In this document: one piece after another, positions 1 to 5,004 of the stretch | How the letters are laid out: each line of letters starts with the position of its first letter | Numbering within the stretch: the stretch's first letter is position 1 | NCBI GenBank assembly: GCA_030151105.1 | Contig: JASLEN010000020.1 | Location: forward strand, 1-5,004 | DNA length: 5,004 bases | Reading direction: 5' to 3' | Source: Dysgonomonas sp. | GTDB lineage: Bacteria; Bacteroidota; Bacteroidia; Bacteroidales; Dysgonomonadaceae | Program-made: the position numbers and the translations under genes | Notes under the pieces: model-generated | What the model was told of the DNA's origin: nothing | Seen by the model: the letters and a program-made list of their open reading frames with translations, nothing else | Databases searched by the model: none

Positions 1-2
1 CG

Positions 3-299
3 TGGATTAGTATCGAAGATTTTCTTTCGGCTATAAATCATATTATTAATACATCAAAACTGCAAGGAGTTGTAAATCTTGTAGCTCCATACAATATTGC
101 CAATAGTGAGATGCTTTCTCTTATTGCGCTGTGCTACAGAAGTTGGCTTAAAGTAAGAATCCCTGCCTTCATGTTTCGACTAGTTTTAGGAGAGGCTGCC
201 GACTTCTTGCTTAAAAGTCCTAGCGTAGAACCCCGAAAGCTAATTGAGTCTGGTTTTATCTACGAAAATCCAGAATTTAAAGATTTCTTGATGAAATAA
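3..299 (+). CDS. TIGR01777-family NAD(P)-dependent epimerase, C-terminal fragment
   Basis: The reading frame is open from the window edge and ends at TAA 297-299, giving the last 98 residues; the start and the Rossmann NAD(P)-binding domain lie outside the window. The fragment begins with WISIED, which matches the WIHxxD-type motif of extended SDR epimerases of the TIGR01777 (YfcH/SDR39U1) family. It continues through a V-x-NLVAPYNIANSE stretch to the typical C-terminal DUF1731 domain (about fragment residues 49-98): IPAF-x-(F/L)RL-x-LGE-AADFLL, then VEPRKLIESGF and a short Asp/Glu-rich end. Members are about 300 residues long and their substrate is mostly unknown, so only a general sugar-nucleotide-epimerase-like role can be named. 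It lies 485 bases upstream of the ribokinase and is probably a separate transcription unit. The usual His of the WIH motif is Ser here. Family assignment is firm; function is open. Confidence 0.88.
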   Translation, partial: WISIEDFLSAINHIINTSKLQGVVNLVAPYNIANSEMLSLIALCYRSWLKVRIPAFMFRLVLGEAADFLLKSPSVEPRKLIESGFIYENPEFKDFLMK

Positions 300-422
300 T
301 CCTTCTATTCTTGTTTTGATATTTTAAAAATGTACTCAGTTTTATTTGAATGACAAATTGAGCTATTGTTCACTCTTAATGTGGATAAAGTACAGAACTT
401 CTTTTGTCTTTTTATTCTTTTA

Positions 423-457
423 GTGTTAATTCTCATTTGTATAGTGCTAAGTGTTAA
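423..457 (+). repeat. Three GTGYTAA heptamer repeats, possible operator
   Basis: GTGTTAA occurs at 423-429, GTGCTAA at 444-450 and GTGTTAA again at 451-457. The start-to-start spacings are 21 and 7 bases. The last two copies sit back to back between the candidate -33 and -7 boxes, where a regulator could block or assist RNA polymerase. No regulator gene is visible in the window to pair with them, and seven-base repeats in A/T-rich DNA are weak evidence. Confidence 0.2.
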
Positions 458-467
458 ATAATGTTTG
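436..467 (+). promoter_or_regulatory. Candidate Bacteroidetes promoter for the ribose operon
   Basis: TTTG at 436-439 is followed after 19 bases by TAATGTTTG at 459-467. The known Bacteroidetes sigma-ABfr consensus is a -33 TTTG, a 19-21 base spacer and a -7 TAnnTTTG. Here the -7 box has three rather than two bases between TA and TTTG, so the match is imperfect. Transcription would begin near 473-476, giving a leader of about 310 bases before the ribokinase ATG, which is long. In such T-rich DNA a chance match is quite possible. Confidence 0.28.
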
Positions 468-784
468 TTGAGATTTTACTTTCTCTGTTTTGTGATTTTA
501 TTTAAATTCCTAAATAATCTTTAGAGAATTTGAATTTGTAGTTTTATTGTAGCTCTTGTTTTAGGCTGTCTTGTGGCATTTATGTGCTTTTATTTGTTGT
601 TCTGCTCTTATTGTGTATTTATTATATTTCAATTAATTGTTTTAAATATGATGCTTTAAAGTTTATTTTTGATAGTGAATATTTAGGAAAACAGATTAAA
701 TAAATGTAACTTAAATAGGGCAGAACTGAAGTCGTGTTTTTACTATTTGTAACAAATGCAACTTTATACCTAAAAAATAATAGC

Positions 785-1696
785 ATGAAAAAGAATAAAA
801 TTGTAGTGTTAGGAAGTTGTAATACGGATATGGTCGTAAAATCAAGCAGACTTCCTGTTCCTGGTGAAACCATTCTAGGAGGAACCTTTATGATGAACCC
901 TGGAGGAAAAGGTGCGAATCAGGCAGTAGCAGCAGCTCGTTTGGGTGGTGCAGTTACCTTTATAACTAAAACTGGGAATGACCTTTTTGGACGTCAATCT
1001 GTAGAACTCTATAATGATGAGGGGATTAATACTGATTTTATTTTGTCAGATCCAAATCTACCATCGGGAGTTGCTCTTATAACTGTAGATGGAAGAGGCG
1101 AAAACTGTATTGTAGTAGCATCAGGTGCAAATGGAACTTTGTCTCCCGAAGATGTAAAAGATGCAGAAAAGACAATCGCTGATGCTGGTATTTTGTTGAT
1201 GCAACTAGAAGTGCCAATGGATACAGTAGAGTATGCCGCAAAAATAGCAAAGCAAAATGATGTGAAGGTGATTCTAAATCCTGCACCAGCACAATCGTTA
1301 TCTAATGATTTGCTCGAAAATATTTATATGCTTATTCCTAATGAAACAGAGGCTGAAATAATTTCAGGTATAAAGGTTACTGATTGGGATAGTGCTAAAA
1401 AAGCAGCAGATGCTATCTGTGCCAAGGGCGTGGATACTGTAGTCATAACTATGGGCAGCAGAGGTGCATTGCTGAAAGAAGGGAACGAATATCACGAAAT
1501 ACCTGCATTGAAAGTAGAAGCAGTAGATACAACAGCAGCAGGAGATACTTTCTGTGGTGCTATTTCTGTGGCAATATCAGAAGGTTTAGGTTTGGTAGAT
1601 GCTATTAAATTTGCCAATAGATGTTCTGCAGTAACAGTTACAAGGATGGGAGCTCAAGCCTCTATCCCTCATCGAAGAGAGATTGCGGCTAACTAA
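785..1696 (+). CDS. rbsK: Ribokinase (PfkB family)
   Basis: Predicted cytoplasmic kinase that phosphorylates D-ribose with ATP to ribose-5-phosphate, feeding the pentose phosphate pathway. The protein has 303 residues, close to the usual 305-310. Visible motifs are: N13-T-D15 near the N-terminus for ribose contact; the first PfkB signature around GGKGAN (40-45) followed by QAVAAARLGG; ILNPAPA (163-169); PNETEAE (185-191), containing the N-x-x-E motif for metal/phosphate; MGSRG (223-227); and the second PfkB signature DTTAAGDTF (248-256), whose AAGD anion hole contains the probable catalytic base Asp254. The ATG at 785 is chosen because MKKNKIVVLGS is a normal ribokinase start; the frame is also open from a GTG at 734, but the 17 extra residues match nothing in the family. 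No Shine-Dalgarno is seen, only an A-rich stretch, as is usual in Bacteroidetes. It is first in a probable operon with the permease 39 bases downstream. Another PfkB sugar specificity is possible, but the motifs and neighbours favour ribose. Confidence 0.94.
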   Translation: MKKNKIVVLGSCNTDMVVKSSRLPVPGETILGGTFMMNPGGKGANQAVAAARLGGAVTFITKTGNDLFGRQSVELYNDEGINTDFILSDPNLPSGVALITVDGRGENCIVVASGANGTLSPEDVKDAEKTIADAGILLMQLEVPMDTVEYAAKIAKQNDVKVILNPAPAQSLSNDLLENIYMLIPNETEAEIISGIKVTDWDSAKKAADAICAKGVDTVVITMGSRGALLKEGNEYHEIPALKVEAVDTTAAGDTFCGAISVAISEGLGLVDAIKFANRCSAVTVTRMGAQASIPHRREIAAN

Positions 1697-1735
1697 ATTA
1701 TTGAAGTAGATAAATTAACCATTAAATAAAATATC

Positions 1736-2740
1736 ATGTTTATAGTAGATAGTTATTTTGTTGCTGTCTTGCTTTGTATCATCACTATGATCTGTTGGGG
1801 ATCGTGGGGTAATACTCAGAAACTGGCAGGAAAGACATGGAGATATGAGTTGTTCTATTGGGATTACACCATTGGTATTCTTGTTTTCTCTTTACTGATG
1901 GCACTCACTTTAGGAAGCTTTGGTGATGCTGGACGTAGTTTTATCCCAGATTTGCAACAAGCTGAAACAGCAATGCTGTTGAGTGCAATTATAGGAGGTG
2001 TTATTTTCAATGCTTCTAACATTCTTCTCTCGGCATCAGTGTCTATGGCTGGTTTGGCTGTAGCCTTTCCATTAGGAGTAGGACTGGCACTAGTATTGGG
2101 AGTTATAATAAATTATATTGGTGCGCCTAAGGGAGATCCTGTAACTCTATTCTTAGGAGTAGCACTTATTGTGGTGGCAGTAGTATTGAATGGAATAGCT
2201 GCAAGTAAGAATTCGGGTAATGCTGAAAATAAGAATGCAAAGAAAGGAATCATGTTAGCAGCAGTTGCTGGTATATTGATGTCTTTCTTCTATCGTTTTG
2301 TGGCAGCAGCAATGGATTTGGACAACTTCGAAAGTCCTACACCAGGAAAAATTACTCCATATACAGCATTCTTTATTTTCTCAGTGGGTATTTTCTTGAG
2401 CAATTTTGTATTTAATACAATATTGATGAAGAAGCCTTTTGTAGGAGAACCTGTTAGTTATAAAGAATATTTCAAAGGAAGTTTTGGAACACATATGGTT
2501 GGTATTCTAGGTGGTGCTGTATGGGGCTTGGGTACTTTGTTCAGCTATATTGCTGCAGGAAAAGCAGGTGCTGCAGTATCTTATGCCTTAGGACAAGGAG
2601 CGCCAATGGTAGCAGCTATCTGGGGAATATTTATATGGAAAGAATTTAAGGGTGCACCACAAGGTGTAAATAAATATCTAGGAGCTATGTTCTTGTTCTT
2701 TATCGCAGGACTTGGGCTTATCGTATTTGCAGGATCCTAA
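1736..2740 (+). CDS. Ten-helix sugar permease, probable ribose uptake (GRP/DMT type)
   Basis: Predicted inner-membrane transporter of 334 residues. Hydrophobic segments fall at about 7-22, 42-60, 79-98, 103-126, 136-155, 170-190, 208-230, 253-273, 277-301 and 314-332. This ten-helix pattern is typical of the drug/metabolite transporter superfamily and its glucose/ribose-porter-like and ureide-permease-like branches. Family-like features include the N-terminal CWGSWGNTQKL (20-30), the Trp/Tyr-rich FYWDYTIG (40-47), the SNILLSASVSMAGLAVAFPLG region (94-114) and its counterpart SYALGQGAPMVAAIWG (282-297) in the second half, consistent with an internal duplication. A polar loop (157-170) rich in Asn and Lys separates the halves. 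It lies between ribokinase and nucleoside hydrolase, so I infer ribose import. It may correspond to rusT of the B. thetaiotaomicron rus locus, but I could not check this. A nucleoside or other sugar substrate is the main alternative. The ATG at 1736 follows an A/T-rich stretch and leads directly into helix 1. Confidence 0.85.
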   Translation: MFIVDSYFVAVLLCIITMICWGSWGNTQKLAGKTWRYELFYWDYTIGILVFSLLMALTLGSFGDAGRSFIPDLQQAETAMLLSAIIGGVIFNASNILLSASVSMAGLAVAFPLGVGLALVLGVIINYIGAPKGDPVTLFLGVALIVVAVVLNGIAASKNSGNAENKNAKKGIMLAAVAGILMSFFYRFVAAAMDLDNFESPTPGKITPYTAFFIFSVGIFLSNFVFNTILMKKPFVGEPVSYKEYFKGSFGTHMVGILGGAVWGLGTLFSYIAAGKAGAAVSYALGQGAPMVAAIWGIFIWKEFKGAPQGVNKYLGAMFLFFIAGLGLIVFAGS

Positions 2741-2757
2741 ACTTAAGATAGAAAATA

Positions 2758-3822
2758 ATGAATAAAATTTTAATATATCTGGTTGGTGCTTTATTACTAA
2801 CTACAGCTTGCTCTACACCGAATAGTAATGAATCTAAAGAGAGTGAGCAAAAACAAGAAACAAAAAAGGTGAAGATGATTCTTGACCTTGATACAGGGAT
2901 AGATGATGCTATGGCATTGGCGTATGCAGTGGGCTGTCCTGATATAGAGTTGATAGGTGTGACAGGGATTTATGGAAATGTATCTCTCAAAACGAGTGTT
3001 CAGAATTCTATCAATTTGTTGCAAATGCTCAATCGTGCTGATATTCCAGTATTTGAAGGAGTAGGGCATGCACAAAGTGAACAAGCTATTTATGAAGCGT
3101 CGGAAGTGGGGCGATTCATTCATGGTAATAATGGACTGGGGAATGTAACTATTGCGCATTCTAATAAAAAAGTCGAGTCCCAAAATGCAATAGACTTTAT
3201 GATTGAGTCAGCCAAGAAATACGGAAAAGATTTGGTAATAGTTGCTGTAGGACCGATGACCAATCTGAATGCAGCAATCAAGAAAGAGCCTAAATTAAGT
3301 GAAATGGTAGGCGGTATTGTAATCATGGGCGGCGCACTAATTGTAGAAGGCAATGTGAGCAAGGTGGCTGAGGCTAATATCTTTCAAGACCCTGTAGCGG
3401 CCAACGAGTTATTTACAAGTGGAACACACTTGACAATGGTTGGGTTAGATGTTACACAGCGAACTAATCTGACAAAGAAAGATACCCAAATATGGAGAGA
3501 TCTAGGAACGGTGTCGGGCAAAGCCTTTGCAGACATTGTTGATTATTATATCGATGCTTATGGAGAGTCTGCTCCCGAACTTGCTGGGTGTGCTTTGCAC
3601 GATCCATTGGCTGCATCGGTGGCAGTGCATCCTGAATTTGTGAAAACACTTTCACTGCATATGAAAGTGGGAACTGGAGAACAAGACTGGGGCCGAACGA
3701 TTGGTGATAATGGTAAAATGAATAATCCCAATCCAAATGTTGCAGTCTGTGTAGATGTAGAAGTGGATGAGTTTGTATCTCATTTTATGCAAACTTTGAC
3801 TGATTTATTCAAAAAGAATTAA
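2758..3822 (+). CDS. Nucleoside hydrolase, exported lipoprotein
   Basis: Predicted inosine-uridine-preferring-type nucleoside N-ribohydrolase of 354 residues, splitting nucleosides into free base and ribose. The N-terminus is a lipoprotein signal (MNKILIYLVGALLLTTAC) with lipid Cys18, followed by a Ser/Asn/Glu/Lys-rich tether to about residue 37. The catalytic domain starts with the calcium-binding DLDTGIDD motif (43-50: D43, D45, D49, D50). Then come HGNNGLGN (122-129), VGPMTNLN (164-171), IMGGA (189-193), EANIFQDPVAA (205-215) and CALHDPLAA (278-286), where His281 and Asp282 match the family's catalytic His and last calcium ligand. All expected active-site residues are present, so it should be active. 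Family members are often cytoplasmic, so envelope location is notable. The residues after Cys18 (STPNS) lack the acidic surface-export signal of Bacteroidetes, so I infer a periplasm-facing anchor. It starts 17 bases after the permease stop. B. thetaiotaomicron has a nucleoside hydrolase in its rus locus. Base preference cannot be read from the sequence. Confidence 0.93.
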   Translation: MNKILIYLVGALLLTTACSTPNSNESKESEQKQETKKVKMILDLDTGIDDAMALAYAVGCPDIELIGVTGIYGNVSLKTSVQNSINLLQMLNRADIPVFEGVGHAQSEQAIYEASEVGRFIHGNNGLGNVTIAHSNKKVESQNAIDFMIESAKKYGKDLVIVAVGPMTNLNAAIKKEPKLSEMVGGIVIMGGALIVEGNVSKVAEANIFQDPVAANELFTSGTHLTMVGLDVTQRTNLTKKDTQIWRDLGTVSGKAFADIVDYYIDAYGESAPELAGCALHDPLAASVAVHPEFVKTLSLHMKVGTGEQDWGRTIGDNGKMNNPNPNVAVCVDVEVDEFVSHFMQTLTDLFKKN

Positions 3823-3842
3823 TTAACCCAAAATCATAAAAT

Positions 3843-5004
3843 ATGAAAAATATCAAGTATCTCATATTAACTATGCTTACTGTTTTTGTTCTACATTCAT
3901 GTAGTAACGACGAGCTAGACTATGAGGCTGTAGATCCGAGCAAGGGTGTAGAGTTTACTTCTTCTGTAGAGGGAAGTGGCAATCCTATGGCAAGGGCAAT
4001 CGGCTCAGCTTGGAGTGCTGATGACAAAATTGGAGTATTCATGAAGAATACTGATCAAGACTTATCTGCAACAAGTGTGGTAGGTACAGCAGCTAATGTG
4101 CAATATCTGACTGCTGCTGGTGATGGAAACTTCTTCCCATTCAAAATAGAAGAACTCCTTTTTTATCCCAAAGATGGTAAAAAGGTCGATTTCATCGCTT
4201 ATTATCCATTCAACGCAGAGGTGAAAGACTTTGTGTACAAAGCTGATGTTTCAAATCAAGTAGATCAGGAAGCAATAGACTTTTTGTATTCTAATAACTT
4301 GAAAGGTGCGAGTAAAGATAATCCAAGAGCTCATTTACAGTTTAAGCATCTTTTCTCTCGTATGCTGTTCTCCTTCAAAAAGGGGGATGGTGTAAGCAGC
4401 CTACAAGGATTGAAAGTTACTATTGCAGGACTTCCTACTAAGGCAGATGTGAAGTTGGCAAATGGAGAAATTACAGCAGATGCTAAATCAGTTGCTAGTT
4501 TTGAAGCTAAAGTCTCAGCAGATGGAACAAGTGCAGAGGCTATTGTACTTCCTATAGGAATGAAAACAATAGATGTAACCTTTACTCTAGGCAACTTATC
4601 CTTTAAGCATAAGTTTGAGAATGTTGATTTCAAATCGGGTAGTAGGAACAACTACAATATTACGATCAAAAATTCTGGAGGAGAAGTTGACCCTAAACCA
4701 TCTTATCAAATGTGGACAGAAACGCCACTTTTTACACCCAAAGATGGATTTGACTATGTAGTTACCCCTCTTGAGCCAAACTCGAGAGCGAGTAAAATGC
4801 GTAATTATAGTATGCTTTACGACCAAGAAAATAGAGTAGCTCTATGGATTGCTTATCCATTGCACGCAGCTTATTTTGGAAATTCGGGAAGAACTGATGA
4901 TTGGCAATATGACCCTGCTATCAAAGAAGATTATCAGCCAGAATTATTTAGTTCGTGGGCATCATACCCTCCATATAATAGAGGACATCAAATAGCAAGT
5001 AGCG
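3843..5004 (+). CDS. Fimbrillin-like domain fused to DNA/RNA non-specific endonuclease, lipoprotein (3' truncated)
   Basis: The frame opens at ATG 3843, 20 bases after the hydrolase stop, and runs off the window after 387 complete codons. Residues 1-20 are a lipoprotein signal ending LHSC (Cys20). The next residues, SNDELD, resemble the acidic surface-export signal of Bacteroidetes, so a cell-surface location is likely. Residues about 35-276 look like an Mfa-like/fimbrillin domain: RAIGSAWSADDKIGVFM (51-67), FYPKDGKKVDFIAYYPF (107-123), DFLYSNNLKG (146-155) and HLQFKHLFSRMLFSF (164-178) are typical. A short Gly/Pro-containing linker (277-289) leads to a NUC1-type DNA/RNA non-specific nuclease from about 290: RNYSMLYD (320-327), VALWIAYPLH (332-341), DDWQYDP (352-358) and the active-site NRGHQIAS (379-386), with His382 as the expected general base. 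The family's metal-binding Asn lies beyond the edge. The first residue of the usual DRGH is Asn here. It probably cuts extracellular nucleic acid to feed the nucleoside hydrolase. The fimbrillin part may be a display or binding module rather than a true pilin. Confidence 0.88.
   Translation, partial: MKNIKYLILTMLTVFVLHSCSNDELDYEAVDPSKGVEFTSSVEGSGNPMARAIGSAWSADDKIGVFMKNTDQDLSATSVVGTAANVQYLTAAGDGNFFPFKIEELLFYPKDGKKVDFIAYYPFNAEVKDFVYKADVSNQVDQEAIDFLYSNNLKGASKDNPRAHLQFKHLFSRMLFSFKKGDGVSSLQGLKVTIAGLPTKADVKLANGEITADAKSVASFEAKVSADGTSAEAIVLPIGMKTIDVTFTLGNLSFKHKFENVDFKSGSRNNYNITIKNSGGEVDPKPSYQMWTETPLFTPKDGFDYVVTPLEPNSRASKMRNYSMLYDQENRVALWIAYPLHAAYFGNSGRTDDWQYDPAIKEDYQPELFSSWASYPPYNRGHQIASS

Larger units (their letters stand above)
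300..784. other. Long T-rich non-coding gap and probable operon leader
   Basis: This stretch of 485 bases between the epimerase and the ribokinase has no convincing gene on either strand. It is strongly A/T-rich with T dominating the + strand, and stops are frequent in all frames. I see no tRNA, no classical riboswitch core and no strong GC-rich terminator hairpin after the epimerase. The only possible signals are a Bacteroidetes-like promoter at 436-467 and short GTGYTAA repeats at 423-457. A further -7-like element, TACTATTTG at 741-749, lacks a TTTG partner at the right distance upstream. The gap most likely holds the epimerase transcript end and the promoter/leader of the ribose operon. 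Confidence 0.6.

Noticed and set aside
321..331. ATTTT/AAAAT inverted repeat after the epimerase as a terminator
   Set aside because: The stem is only five A-T pairs with a one-base loop, too weak and too short for an intrinsic terminator.
741..749. TACTATTTG as a -7 promoter element close to the ribokinase
   Set aside because: The TA-TTTG spacing is one base too long and there is no TTTG 19-21 bases upstream.
734..784. Upstream GTG start that would lengthen the ribokinase by 17 residues
   Set aside because: The added residues match nothing in the family, and the ATG at 785 gives a standard ribokinase N-terminus and normal length.
622..873. Minus-strand open frame of 83 codons across the leader and ribokinase start
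   Set aside because: It overlaps the well-supported ribokinase, consists of low-complexity hydrophobic sequence from T-rich DNA and has no recognisable motif.
2797..3736. Three minus-strand open frames inside the nucleoside hydrolase gene
   Set aside because: They lie opposite a gene with all its catalytic motifs intact and have no recognisable domains; they are by-products of its codon pattern.
3843..4670. A plain fimbrial subunit gene ending before the nuclease part
   Set aside because: The frame reads through without a stop from the fimbrillin-like domain into the nuclease domain, so it is one fused protein.
4331..4826. Two minus-strand open frames opposite the fimbrillin-nuclease gene
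   Set aside because: The plus-strand frame is continuous and carries clear fimbrillin and nuclease motifs; the antisense products look like nothing known.

Overview
The window looks like chromosome of a Bacteroidales bacterium (Bacteroides/Porphyromonas-like). The clues are a fimbrillin (Mfa-like) lipoprotein domain, lipoprotein signal peptides with an acidic stretch after the lipid cysteine, start codons preceded by A/T-rich sequence with no Shine-Dalgarno motif, and a moderately low GC content. The species cannot be fixed from the sequence.

Layout, all on the + strand. (1) 3-299: C-terminal end of an SDR-type NAD(P)-dependent epimerase of the TIGR01777/DUF1731 family, apparently unrelated to what follows. 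(2) 300-784: a long, T-rich, non-coding gap that probably holds the promoter and leader of the next operon. A possible Bacteroidetes-type promoter lies at 436-467, with three short GTGYTAA repeats in and beside it. (3) 785-1696: ribokinase. (4) 1736-2740: ten-helix sugar permease of the DMT/GRP type. (5) 2758-3822: exported nucleoside hydrolase lipoprotein. (6) 3843-5004 and beyond: a lipoprotein with an N-terminal fimbrillin-like domain joined to a DNA/RNA non-specific (NUC1-type) endonuclease, cut by the window edge.

Genes 3-6 are separated by only 39, 17 and 20 bases and are probably one transcript. Read in reverse they form a pathway. A cell-surface nuclease would cut extracellular RNA/DNA, and an envelope nucleoside hydrolase would release ribose from nucleosides. 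An inner-membrane permease would carry the ribose into the cytoplasm, where ribokinase makes ribose-5-phosphate. The core (ribokinase, permease, nucleoside hydrolase) resembles the ribose-utilisation (rus) system described in Bacteroides thetaiotaomicron. Here no SusC/SusD pair, second ribokinase or regulator is visible, and a fimbrillin-nuclease fusion sits at the end instead. The pathway is inferred from families and gene order; nothing in the sequence proves substrate specificity. A phosphatase or nucleotidase, needed between nuclease and hydrolase, is not seen in the window.
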